Below, one piece after another: positions 43,665 to 55,799 of a stretch of DNA of 64,000 nt. This DNA is from Apus apus. Lineage: Eukaryota > Chordata > Aves > Apodiformes > Apodidae. The number at the start of each line of letters is the position of its first letter. Position 1 is the stretch's first letter. A program made the position numbers and the translations under genes. Below the pieces are notes generated by a model. That model was not told where the DNA came from and made no database searches. It saw nothing but the letters and a program-made list of their open reading frames with translations. The stretch covers positions 19,534,378 through 19,598,377 of the forward strand of contig NC_067293.1 of assembly GCF_020740795.1 (NCBI RefSeq). Reading direction: 5' to 3'.

Positions 43665-46530
43665 ACAGTGGCATGCCTAAACAGGGCTGGCATTGCTGGG
43701 GACAGTGGCACCCCTGAGCAGCACAGCTGTGTCCTCCCTGGCCAGCAGCAGACGTGACCCCAGACTGTTCCTCCTCTGCCATGTTTGTGCTGAGCTCTGT
43801 AAACTCATCCCAGAGGTTCCTGGGGCTGCAGTGGCATGGATTCTATAGGTCAGCAACAGTTCATTGCCTCATGGAAATTTATGGTCCCTATAACAAAATG
43901 TAGAGTTTGCAAGAGGAAAATGGCCTCTGAGCTCCTTTCTTCATCCCTCTTGCCTTGATGGATGTGAGACACTTGGCTCTCCCACAGCTCTGCTGCCTCT
44001 GGCAGCAGAGGTCTGACCCCTGGCTGGGCAGGAAGGGGACACCCCAGCCAGACTGCCACATTGCTCCTGATGGCAGGGCTTGGTGGAGTCTCCTTGGGGA
44101 CCTCTGCATGGCTTAGGGTTTGTTTCTTGGGGCATCAAACCACAGAGGACCTCTCCAGCTCCAGCAGCTCCACGAGGGAGAAGCATGGCTCCAGCAGCCC
44201 AAGCTGGCCCCATGGTGAGCAGCAAGCACCCCCCAGCTCACTGAGGCTGGTCTTGTGATGGAGTTGTCCACAGGTGCTCACACAGCCCTGCCTCTCCATC
44301 ATGCTGCACCACATGTGGTCTGGGTGGTGGGAAACAGGTGCAGTGTGCTGGCAAATCCAGATGGAAACCGTTTAGTCTCACTTTGCTGTGGGATAAATTA
44401 TGGCAGAAGGAGCAAGGCAAGAGAGTCAGAGCCAGCCAGGGCTGCTGGTTTGGAGGTTCTAGAAATGAACCTTTCTCAGCCAAAATCACGCTCTGGTCTG
44501 GTCTTGCTGCTATTTCAGGGGTGTTACCTCCCTCAGCCCTGGGGGATACACCAGCCTCCATCCTCACGATAAATACACTGACTCCCTTTGTGCAGAAGGG
44601 CCAGCCCTGGCTGGGAGCTGCTTCTGGGTGGGTGACACCACAGCAGCAGGGTCAGAAGGATGGGAGCCACAGTGGTTCTTGCATTTATACAGCAGCACAG
44701 ACCATTTTGTGTGCTCCTCAGCCTGCTTTGGGTGTGAGGCCACTCCTGAAGGGCTGATCCACTATCCCCGTGTGGTTGCTGGTTTCATAGATGCACAGAA
44801 CTCCCTGGTGGGAAAAGGTGGGCTCCAGGCATCAGCTCCAAGGTGACCCCACCACGTGTGCTGCAGAGTGCACAGGCTTTGGCTTCCCCTTCTCCCCTCT
44901 GCAGCACAGCCCTGGAGGCTCTCAACAATTCCCACAGACCTGCTCCTGCACATTTGTTGGCTGGTGAAATGGAAGCCTGACAGAGAAGCCATTTGTACCG
45001 TGGTTTACCTGGGAGAGGGAAAAGAATCCTAGAGTACACAGAGACCTCCAGCTGGATGCCATCAATCCCTCTGGAGACACTCTCTTGCTGGTGCTGCTGG
45101 ATGGCCTGGCCAGTGCCTGCATTGGGAAAATGGAGCACTCTGTCAACCAGGCTGCTGATAAAACCTGAGCAGCACCAGCTTGACAGACCAGGCCTGGTTA
45201 TCCCTCTGAGCTGTTAGGAAATTTAGGGATGTGTCTAGTCGCAGCACAACTCCTCAGGCTGGACACCAGCCCCACAGCCCAAACATGATCCATCCCCACC
45301 AAACCTTCTTGCCCCCCTCCTGAAGAGCCACCAGGATCCCGTGGTTTGCATGTTCCTTCCTTCTCTCACATGATTATTTCCAGTGTGGATCAGGTCTTTC
45401 TAACCCCTGGCCCCATGGGTTTACCTTCATCTCAGAGGAGTTTATGGAGTAAGATACACACCCTTGCCCTTTTCAGCCCAGGGAAAACTTCTCATGACAT
45501 GAGAGAAATCCAAGAAATCAACAACTCTGGAGGTTTGTAATAAGTCTGAATCCTTCCTAAACCCAGACACTCAGCACGAAGAGGGGTCAGTGATCTCTGA
45601 GCTCCTTCCCCTCTGCCTCCTGCCATCCGTCTCTGGGTGGATGATGGGAAGCAGATGAGGCAGGCTTGGGACACCCAGCTGCTCCAAGGCATGGACATGG
45701 TTTGTGTCTCTGGAGCAGGCGCTGGGCAGGACTGTGCTCTGGGCAATCCTCCTGCAGGAGACCCAGACCTCCCACCCAGAGACCCTGGAGTATTCGGCAC
45801 CTCCTGCATCCTCTTGGGCTCCTCCTCCAAACTCCGGCCTGTGCAGAGCTGGGGGCAGCAGCAGGGATTGAACCTCTCTCCGTGCAAGATTCATCACGTG
45901 CACACGTGTGTGTGTGTCTGTGCGTGTCCTGGCAGGCACCCGTGTGTCCGTGTAGGAAGGGTTCAGGCTGTTTCACTGGCCTTCTGGGAAGCCTGTCTGA
46001 GCCAGGACTCCCCCCCAGTTGAAAGGAAGGGCTCAGTAACAGCGTTTAACCCTTCTGGGGGCTTCCCCGTGCTGACATCTTGCATGAAAGGGCCCCCGGG
46101 GCTGCCAGGGCACTGGACCAGCAGATCCATCCATCTTCCCTGCTTCTAGCCTGCAGGTAAAATAAACACAGCTTCAAAAACACCCATGCAGTGTCACTTC
46201 CACTTGCTCCTGCAAACCCAGACTCTCACACTCTCCCTCTCACCATCACTCACACTTAGTCCCTGTCCTCCCTGCCTTTGGCCTCACATCCCCATCCTGC
46301 TTCTCGCTTTCCCACCCGCCTGTTCCCACCTCCTCCCGGCGGAGCAGCCGGCAGGGCTGGGAGCAGAGCGGGGCTGAGCCCTGCTTGGGGGGCGGAGAGG
46401 ACAGGGAGGCTGCAGAGCTGCCCGGGGAATCTGCTGCCAAGGGCCATAAATAAAGCAACCGGCTTTGCTTTCTCCTTGTCCGGCCCTGTGCAAATATTTA
46501 CTGCCCTGGTGACCCGTGGCGGCTGCGCAG
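43665..46530. other. Unique sequence, no gene seen
   Basis: No gene or mobile element is recognised. A short GTGTGTGTGTCTGTGCGTGT tract lies at about 45905-45928. The 46300-46400 part is GC-rich with several CpGs. The 170-codon frame at 45637-46149 has no domain resemblance. Confidence 0.5.
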
Positions 46531-47295
46531 GCAGCACGGGCAGCAGCAGCAGAGGCAGCACAGGCAGCAGTGGATTGAAGGCAGCAGCAGGCAGCAACAG
46601 GCAGCAGCACAGGCAGCAGTGGATTGAAGGCAGCAGCAGGCAGCAACAGGCAGCAGCAACAGGCAGCAACAGGCAGCAGCAACAGGCAGCAGTGGATTGA
46701 AGGCAGCAACAGGCAACAGTGGATCGAAGGCAGCAACAGGCAGCAACACAGGCAGCAGCACAGGCAGCAGTGGATTGAAGGCAGCAACACAGGCAGCAGC
46801 AACAGGCAGCAGCAACAGGCAGCAGTACAGGTAGCAGTGGATTGAAGGCAACAGCAGGCAGCAGCACAGGCAGCAGCAACAGGCAGCAGTGGATTGAAGG
46901 CAGCAGCAGGCAGCAACACAGACAGCAACACAGGCAGCAGTGGATTGAAGGCAGCAACAGGCAGCAACACAGGCAGCAACACAGGCAGCAGCACAGGCAG
47001 CAGTGGATTGAAGGCAGCAACAGGCAGCAGCACAGGCAGCAGCACAGGCAGCAGTGGATTGAAGGCAGCAACAGGCAGCAACAGGCAGCAGCACAGGCAG
47101 CAGCACAGGCAGCAACACCAGGCAGCAGCAACAGGCAGCAGCAGGCAGCAGCACAGGCAGCAACAGGCAGCAGTGGATTGAAGGCAGCAACACAGGCAGC
47201 AACACAGGCAGCAGCACAGGCAGCAGTGGATTGAAGGCAGCAACAGGCAGCAGCACAGGCATCAGCACAGGCAGCAGTGGGCTGAAGGCAGCAGC
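46531..47295. repeat. GGCAGCA minisatellite with higher-order GGATTGAAGG marker
   Basis: The array is built from GGCAGCAACA and GGCAGCAGCACA units. A distinct marker, CAGTGGATTGAAGGCAGCA, recurs about thirteen times, beginning (GGATTGAAGG) at 46572, 46621, 46694, 46721 (variant GGATCGAAGG), 46772, 46839, 46891, 46942, 47005, 47056, 47175, 47228 and 47279 (GGGCTGAAGG variant). Spacing is most often 49-53 bases, which implies a higher-order unit of about 51 bases with local gains of 10-12-base subunits. Long frames rich in Cys-Cys-Leu (minus) and Gln-Gln (plus) are products of the repeat, not genes. Confidence 0.95.
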
Positions 47296-50200
47296 TCTGT
47301 GACACATCCCCGGTGCAGGAGACATTTGCCTTCCTCCTCCTCAGTGGATCTCCAGTCTTTGCACAACTACAGCAATTGGCAGAGACTGTTCAAACCTCAC
47401 TGGCTGGTTTGAGGACCTCATTCTGAGTCTGTCAGGTTATTTTCTAGTGACTTTAGGCTGTGATTTTCCAGGGTACAGGGAGAAACACTGGTATTGAAGG
47501 AGCATGGCATGCAGAAGGGGCAGGCAGGCTCCTGCCACGCTCTCCCTGGCTCAGGAGCTGGGCAGCACTCAGTGCTGGCCCTCATAAAGCACATTAAGTC
47601 TCCAGCAATCCCAGCGTTGTGCCTGGGAGGGATTCACAGCCCTTGTGCTGCAGGGGGACAGAAATCCATCCAAAGCCATGGAATGGAGGTGTGTAGGTAA
47701 GGCTGGATGTTCCTCTGGATGTTTCACCCAGGGCTCTGCACATCTCATCATCCCTTGCTTGTTCTTTCAGTCTGCACCCATTTCTTCTTTGCTCGCTCAC
47801 TCTCCCTGGGCATGTGTTTGCCTTCCTGCCCTGGTTGGTGGCCATTGTCCTGCTTTTTAATTTGAAGATAAGCCTGCACATCTGCTCAGCTTCACAGAGG
47901 AAGGCAGCAGCCAATGGGGAGCAGTGTCAGCCCCCCCAGGTGGCAACAGGCACATCACGACTCTGAGAGTCTCCTGCTTTTGAGATGAAGGGGGTGAGTG
48001 TGGAGCAGCAGGTTGGACAGGAGAGCAGAACACTGCTCCCCTTTGCTTTCCTTGGCATCACCCCGTGGTGGGTACATAGCTCTGGTGTGATGGTGGAAGG
48101 GAAAGTGTTAATTGCCTCCCTCTGACTAAGGAATGCTGCAATCAACTGGCCCAACTGGGATTTGCTGGTGGGAGGGCTGGGCCGGCTTCAAGCTGTGTAT
48201 TTATTGCAGGGAAGGGGCTGTGAATCTTTTGGCTGTTGGTTACCTTGTGGTGAGGTGTTGGGGCCAGGATGGCTGTGAACTCCTCTCTGGTGAGGGACTC
48301 TGGCCTTCTGCTCTGGCTAAAGGAGCTCTGTCAGATTTGCTTTGCCTCTAGGCAAAGCTCTGCTTTTAGCCTGGTTCTTCTGTTTAGTCCTGCATCTCTT
48401 GGTGGATGAGCAGGGCCCAGATCCAGCTCTGGTTGGGACTGCAGTTCAGGTTGTACCCATGGAAGGGTAGAAATATCTTGTCTGTCCTGGTAAGTCTGCT
48501 CTGGGTTTGTCTTTCTTCTGACCTGCTCTATCACATGTGTTTCTCTGTGACCCTCCTACAAGGGAGGTGGGAACGCATGGAAATAGGAAATGTTCTCCTT
48601 GCCCTTTCAGTGTCCCCAGAGCTGGCAAGTTCCATATCCAGCCAGATCTGTGGCTGAACAGATTCACTAACAGCTTTCTTTTGTAATATCTCAGCTCAGA
48701 GAAGTTAATTATCTCCAAATATTGAAAAGGGCAGATGGATTTTGTAGGATTTACTTGGCTGTGTAATTTTGGTGCCCCAGAGATGCTATTTGGTCTGGCT
48801 GCGATGAGTGACACATCATTGCACCCGGGCACAAATGTCACTTGAGTATATTACTCCCTCCTTCTCCTGTTATTTGCCCACTGGGGAGAAGTGTCTCCTC
48901 CAGGCTGGCCCAGCTGTGCCCAGACTGCTAATTCTCCTGCCCAGCCCTCTCCCTGCCTGTCCATCTGAGGACCAACAAGAGGCAGCTCTGCAAGCTTCCA
49001 CCCAGTATTTAAAAACCAAAGGGACTGGAAGGAAGATTCTGGCTGGAGTTGATGTATAATTGTTAGGGAAATGTTCTGAGCACCTCCTGTGTGTGGATGC
49101 AGCAAGGCTGGTTAATCCCTGGGGCTGGTGTGGAGTCCTTCCTCCAGCTGGCTGGAGGATGATGATGACCCTTCTCAGCCCCTCTTTCATCTCTCCATCC
49201 CTCAAACCTACCCTCAAGGGGGTTGGGGAAGTCTGTGTTAGTAGTCTGAGAGGAAAATGACAGGTGGGGTTTGAAGACTTTCTTTCCTTGGGGAAGTATG
49301 TTCCCCTCTCTGGGTCTGCTGAGCTTGGCTCTCCTCTCCTGCCCACTTCTGCCATAGTGGTGCAGGACTCCCCTGCCTGCTCTTGCCCAGCCAGGGGTGC
49401 ATTTAGGGACAGGGATTTTTTTTTTTTTTTCATGTTTAGCTCAGACTAGAGAGAAATTATCCTTTATTTTTACATCTCCTCCATCTCTTTGTGCCTTGAC
49501 TCAAGCAGCGAAAAGTTAAATGTGTCATCGCATGATCAGTGTGCTCAGCCCAGAAACTAAATAGAGATGTTCCCAGTGAACTCATTCAGTCTCAGTTTGT
49601 TTGCCAAGCACAGCAATCTCCCCGTGCAGCTACAGCTCTCAGAAGTTGTCGGGGTGGAGGTGACTGCTAAAAAGGAGACAGGCACACAGGGGTTTTGTGT
49701 GCTTGGTTTTAATGCAGGAGATGAACTCTGGGGGACCTTTGCAACACTCCACTTCTGTTTATAGGCAGAGGTTGACTTTTGTGTTTGGGGGATCTGGGTC
49801 AAATAGCTAAAGGGCCTGTCTTCCAGGGTTTGCCAACTGTTGGAGTTGATTGAGTTGGACTGGGGAGGGCAGTGACCACAGTGCTTCCCTTCTAGCCTCC
49901 AGCTGGTTTGACTTGCATTGCAAATGTTTTCTCCTGTCACCTCTTAATGATCCTTTTTCCCCTTGCGGGTGTATAATTTCCCCTGGAAGTCTCCAGTGAA
50001 TGGTTTCCATCACAGTTATTTGTCCCTTTCTTTTCAAGTCTACAGTAATTTCTATAGAATTGCAGGCCTGGCATGATTTGGGGTGGGAGTAGATTGAATT
50101 GCAGTATTTCATCTCTGGCTGTCAAGTGAGCCTGCATTACCTTCTGTGGGGCTGACAGCAAGGAGATATCCAACCTGCTGGAATATATAAGGTGAGCTGA

Positions 50201-53189
50201 CGAGTGGCCCAAAAGCTCCAAAACCTTTGTTCTGGGTGAGCAACATCTTTTCTGGACCTGGGATGGAGGAGGAGAAAGGAATGCTTGGCTCAGTGGAGCC
50301 AGGGAGGAAAGGGAGAGCAAATGCTCTTCTGGGGGATACTATTGGAAGGACATCATAGAGGAGGAGTTCATAAATCCAAGGGGCTTCTCATGGCTGAGGC
50401 TTGAGTCATCTGCACATCAAAGGAGACCAACAGCCCCTGGGTGAGGCTGCCAAGGAGGTGGGGAGGGGGTTGGTGTGTGTGTGAATGGAGCACTGAGCTC
50501 CTCCACCTCACCCCAAATATGCACTTTGAAACCCCTCACAGGCAGCAGTGGGTGGAAAACACATTCCCTTTGAGGTGGACCATGTACTTACATGTGCTTG
50601 GGATCTTGTAGCCTGGGCTGGAAAACCCTTCTGGTGCTGCTTGTGCAGAGCTGCAGACCCAGCTGGCTGTGGAGGCAGGGCTCTGTGGACATATGTGTCC
50701 CAGCAAGTGACAACTGTGTGACTAAACTCTTTGGTCAGGGCTGCCCACTCCTCAGCTGGAAGATCCCTCTAGGCCAGGGAACTTCAGGATCCTACCCCCT
50801 GGATTTTGGAGGTACTGCCAGCTCAGTTCAAAGGGGCTTTATGGAGAATTTGGGGCATTGCTGAGTGGGACTCCGACCCTGGACTCACCTGTTGCTGTCC
50901 CATGTGTATTACACTGAATTACTGAGAATCAGAGTGACTGTTTTTCCTACTTTCCCTGTGGGCAGAACTGAGGTGTCCCAATTTTCATTGCTTAATGTGA
51001 GAAAAATGCTAAGACAACCCCTCTGCTTCCCTTAGCACCCTCAAACTGGTCATCCTGAAGTTGTGCCTTGCCCAGCAGAGCCTGGGCTGTGTGAGGTGGT
51101 CTTGCTCTCAGGACATCCTTGTGCTCCATCGGGACCTTGTGATGCTGCTTTCCTCAGCAGGGTGCAGGACAGGCTCCTCTCCTCTCCCCCCAGGCCATCT
51201 GCCCTTGCCTGGACAGGGGCAGGACCTGGGAGCAAGGTGGGACCATTTGTTTCTGATGGGCTTCAGGCTCCTGCTCTCCTGTCTCGGGGCTGGTGTCTGC
51301 TCTGTTGATAGCAGAGGGCAACCTTGACAGGAGATAAAGCACGTGCTGTGTTTATTGACCACTGCAGGGGAACTAAACCTTTCCTCCCAGGGGACTGTGC
51401 TGCTGATGGATACTTAGGCAGCGTCTTGCTGTGTGTTTTTCTCCTCTCTCACTGCTTCTGGAGCAAGAGGTGTGGGCAGAGGAGCTGCTGGATAAAACAG
51501 TGCTCTTCCCCAGCCTGGGCTCAGGAATCCCTGCTACCTTTGAGGGTGGGGAAATCTTGTATTCCCTCCTGGAGGGAAATGAAAAGCAGGGTTTGTGCAA
51601 CAAGGTGTGGGCCCTGCAATGGGAATGGAACCACAGGGGTTCCTCTCAGCACAGTCCTGTGGGTTAGACAGGTCCAGACATACTGGGACACTTGTGCCAG
51701 GACTGGGTTTCAGACATCTCCAGCTTCTTGGGACCTAAATGCAGCAGGCTGGCCAAGGCCCTTTGCTCCTGTGGTAAATACAGTTTAGTTTTTGCATGGC
51801 TAGATCTAGAGAGGACAGCTTTGGGGGTATGGCAGGTTTCACAGCAGTTCCCATCCCATTTCCCTAATTCCTGAGGGGGAGAGCTGAGCAGGGTATGTGG
51901 CAGTTTTCCAGTGTCTCTGGTGTCCCTTTGACTCTGTCCCCTCGCTCATCAGATGAAAGACAGGAAGATATCCAGACTGTGATGCCCTATGATCCTACTG
52001 GAAGTGCAAGGCAGGGTTTGGATCCTTACATAACTCCAAGTGCTAATGATGGTTTATGATCCTTTAAAACCTTTAGAGCCTCAAAGGCTCCCAGAGAATT
52101 TGACAAAGCACAGTCCTGCTGCAGGATTCCCCTTGTTGCCAAAATACAGCCAGGTCTGGGGATGAGGTGACATGGGGGTTAGTGCACACATGCTCTGAGG
52201 AGAGGAAAACAGCTGCCTCAATTCAGAGCAAGCTGCTGGGGGGAATATTGGGAAGGATCCACCTGAAATATCCCTGGCTGAAGCATGAGGAACTTGTAAG
52301 CCCTCAAGGGGGTCCCTCTCACAGCACAGTAACCTGCAAAATGCTCTGCTGTGGCAGTCAGGGACTCCAGGAGCCATCACTGGTGTGATTTCTCTTGTCC
52401 TTGCTCCAGCCTTTGAGTACAAAGCTGCCCAGAGCCACCAGGGCTCCAGCTGCCCCATGGATTTGCTGGAGCCCCTGGTAGGAGCTTAGCACATCTTCCA
52501 GCAGGTAGTTTTCTCCTCTCTCAAACTTTCCTCAAGTAGAGGAAGCAGCACTGGAGCAGAAGGCTCCATAAATCAACCTGCTTTATTGCCATGCACTGTT
52601 AAACTGCTGCTGCATGTCACCCTGGAGCTGGCTGCATTTCCCTGCAGGATGAATTGATTCCTGCACAGCAAAGGTCAAACCTTGAGCTCTCTGACTTAGT
52701 TCATTCTTAGTCTGGACAAAGGCACAATCCCCACTGAAGCAAGGGCTTGGATATCTGCTGCACTATAAATAACAGAACTAAGTGAAAACTAAGCCAGGCT
52801 CTGAATCTTGCAAAGTGCTGGGGGATCCTTGGAAAATGGATGGTCCTGAGGTAGACTTCCCATTTTAGCAGCAAAGGAAAGAACAGAGGCTTGGATCACA
52901 AAGTGGGGAGGTTTGGTTTTTTTTTTCCCCCTCTTTTTTAGCTCTTCTGCAGCCTGACTTCCTCTCTTTGACAGAGGGATCCCTGAGAAGTGCAGTTTGC
53001 TCCGAGCCTTTTGGTCTGATCACCTCTCAGGAGCTTCTCAGCACTGGAAGGATTCAAAGCGGAGTGTGTGCAGCAGGCAGATGAAATGTCTCACATTCCT
53101 GCTGCCCTCTGCATTCCCCTGCTCTTTTTTTTTTTTTTTTCCCCACTGCATCCAGCTCTTTTATCCGAGTTTGGTTTTCTTGTTCCCAA
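47296..53189. other. Unique sequence, no gene seen
   Basis: Almost 6 kb without a recognised gene or mobile element. A comparatively AT-rich block at about 48660-48860 (GTTAATTATCTCCAAATATT, GATGAGTGACACATCATTGC) might be constrained. T-rich tracts lie at about 49418-49430 and 53127-53140. Short open frames throughout lack family resemblance. Confidence 0.5.
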
Positions 53190-53560
53190 GGGAGGCAGTT
53201 AGCTTAATGAGTTAACGCTGCTCTGATTGTTTCTGGAGATGCAGGCAGTGCCCCATCTCCACTGCTGGCCTTGCTTGGATCCTGCCAGATAAATCATGCT
53301 GATTTAAAATTGATCGTTCTGGGATGTGGAAGAAAGTGGAGTGGGCGGATTTACCCCATTAGGGTGCATTGATCACCATTACTGCGTGTAATCAGGGTTA
53401 ATCTCGGGATTAATTGGGGGGATTTGCTGATGGAAACGATCGGCAATTTGTGTTAGTTACTGCTCTATTCGCCTCTAATGGCTTAATCAGATTACAAATT
53501 AAAAGTGGCTTCTTCCAGAGAATCTCCCAGGACTTGAGCAGGAGCAAGAGGAGAGAGAGA
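53190..53560. promoter_or_regulatory. Strong candidate conserved non-coding element
   Basis: TTAGCTTAATGAGTTAACGC, TTTAAAATTGATCGTTCTGG, AGGGTGCATTGATCACCATT, ACTGCGTGTAATCAGGGTTA, ATCTCGGGATTAATTGGGGG, GAAACGATCGGCAATTTGTG and TCTAATGGCTTAATCAGATT are AT-rich but retain many CpG-containing words. In methylated vertebrate DNA this combination is more common in constrained sequence than in neutral sequence. Bicoid-class (OTX/PITX-like) GGATTA at 53407-53412 and several TAATC/TAATT cores are present. No repeat signature is seen. It is the best regulatory candidate in the window, but still unproven. Confidence 0.35.
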
Positions 53561-54379
53561 CACGTCCAGAGCATATGGTTTGCAACTCTCAGCTCAGTTG
53601 CCCAGCCAGGAGGATGGATGGATGGATGGATGGAGACCTGGAGACCTCAGCAGCACCTGTGGGGAGCCCCAGGCTGGGGCAGGGAGAGCACCCATGGGCT
53701 GCACAGCTGGGGTGGCTGCAGGGGGTTCCAGGTACCTTCTCTGCCCTTGCTCCTTGGGAACAAAAACCTGTGTGTGCAGTGAGGTGATGTCAGTGCATTT
53801 TCTCACAGGATTTTTCTGGTGGCGAAAGGAAACAAACCAACCCTGGGTTTGAGTTGTGCAAGGTGTGTGATGCAGAGCTGGTATAGGTGGCTCTCTGGGG
53901 CTGGGACCAGCAGAAGTAGCACTTGAGCCATTTCGTCATGGGGAAACATTTCAGGAGGGAGCAGGAAGAGTTTAAACTCTGAGCAAACCATTAAGACAGT
54001 GATTTTTGCAGCAAATAAATTAAGGCTGATGAGCTGAGACTGGTTACGCTAATGATAGAAAAGGGTCCTGTCCTGGAAAGATTCATCTAGCAGGAGCTGA
54101 GCTGAAAGAATCTGAACTCTATTAATAGTGTAGTAGATGAGAAAGCCAGAAGGGTCTTTTAGTGAGCATCGTGGCTGAAAGGATGCAGGAGAGGAGCCTT
54201 GCAATTGCCTGGGGATCCACCCCCCACAGAACAGGCCAGAAGTGGGGGAAATTAGGAACTGTCAAGTCCAGCTCTGCTGTGAGAAGGCAAAAAATACATC
54301 TGTTGTTTAGAAGCTCATGCCCAGCAATTTACCACAACAGATGGGTCTGGTTACAAGTTGGGGAGGGGCTCAATCTCAC
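53561..54379. other. Unique sequence with a (GGAT)n microsatellite
   Basis: GGATGGATGGATGGATGGA at about 53612-53633 is a short tetranucleotide repeat. No gene or mobile element is recognised. Confidence 0.55.
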
Positions 54380-54660
54380 CCCATTTCTAATCTGTGCTGA
54401 TATTGATTGAATTTTTGGTACGTGACAGTCAGATATAAGTGCTGGAGATCTATTTATTCAGCTATTTATAAAGACATGAGCAAACCTGAAGGAAAAAAAA
54501 AGGAAAGTGAATGTTTCAAGTGGCTGCTGACAAGTTAGAGTAGTTTAATAAATCACTCGTAATAAACTGCTTTACGTGTGCTGAGAAACACCACTGACTT
54601 ATTTAATAAACCATTCATGAAGAAGCAGGCAACTCTTAAACAACAGGAATTCATTTTCAG
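54380..54660. promoter_or_regulatory. AT-rich block, candidate regulatory element
   Basis: CTGATATTGATTGAATTTTT, GTACGTGACAGTCAGATATA, TCTATTTATTCAGCTATTTA, AGTTTAATAAATCACTCGTA and ACTTATTTAATAAACCATTC provide several FOX-like and HOX-like AT-rich words (TTTAATAAA occurs twice) between GC-richer flanks. A poly-A run at about 54493-54502 is low complexity. The candidate is compositional only. Confidence 0.22.
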
Positions 54661-55799
54661 GGCTTGTTGATGTTTTCTGACTGTTCCCTGCTGTAAATTA
54701 CTCACCAGGTATGTCAGTGTCTGTGTGTGCTCTCCAGACAGTGCAGATCTGCTGAGCTGCTCCTCACGGCTGAAGGGCTGAGCAGGAAGGGGTAGCCTAT
54801 TCCTCATTCCTGGCCAACACTCCCCTCACTTTCCACAGCATCCTTATCTCCCAGCCAGCAAAGGCAAAGCCCTTTCCTAGGGAGTGTATCAGGCAGCTGT
54901 GTCTTTTTGCTGTTGCTCTAAAAAACCCACCTCGGTTTGGATTAGGTAATGCCACTCCCTGCTTTTAGCGAACCCAGCAGAGGCAGCTGCTGCTTCTCAC
55001 TTTTTCCAAGCCTTTGAAATGCAGCAGCTCAAGCTGTGGCAGGACCTCGGAGGCCAAAGGACTTGTATTTGTGCAGGGAAGAGGTAAATACCAGGGATGG
55101 ATTTAAAGAAGAAGAGTGAAAGGTGTGTTTAGATTAACAGAGGGGGCTGCGAGGCAGGTCAGCAAAGGTGCAGGATGAGGGTTGTGAGCAGCTCTATCGG
55201 CAGAGCCAGGCAGCAGCCTGGACACTGAAGTTCAAGGAGTTTTACATCTGTTCCCCAGAGCCTGGAAGCCCTCGGGTCCTGCTGCCTCCAGAATTGTGCA
55301 GGCAGCTGTGGGAGGTGAGCGTGGTCACAGCATCCCTGTCCTGCCCCCTCGGGGAGCTCGGGAGGGACCTCCTGGCTCTGCTCTGCCTACTGCATCCAGG
55401 GCAAAAAGGAAACGTGCTCCTTTTTTTCCCTTCTCCTTGCTTTGGGGATCTGCAGAGCAAGCTGTGAAAGGGACCTGATGCGGCTTTGGAAATGTCAGGC
55501 ATTGTTCGTGTCTGTACTAGAACATACATATGAAAAGGTGGAGGAAAAAAACACACCCCCCCTGTTAGAACAGAGGCAGGGCTGCCTGACCTGACTCTGA
55601 GCGCTGCTTTTGTTGTGCTGCTCCTCGGGCAAGGTGGTGGTAGGGGAAGGCTTTGCAAGAAATGGCAATGCATCAAATCTTCTGGTTTCACAAGTGCCAT
55701 AGAAAAGGGAGGAAATGGTCAGTGGTCCTTCCTGATTTTTATTTGGATGCAAATTAAGGATCCCAGCGACACAGCAGAGCAGCACAACACCACCTCAAT
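54661..55799. other. Unique sequence, no gene seen
   Basis: No gene or mobile element is recognised. The 152-codon minus frame at 55242-55700 has no recognisable domain. Confidence 0.5.

Noticed and set aside
38072..43782. Two frames (38072-38317 plus, 43438-43782 minus) sharing a long identical stretch, as paralogous genes
   Set aside because: Both are antisense translations of the same CR1 subfamily, not a gene family.
46256..47325. Cys/Leu-rich minus-strand frames up to 349 codons as a keratin-associated or metal-binding protein
   Set aside because: The amino-acid pattern follows the GGCAGCA repeat exactly in several frames at once, which a real gene would not do.
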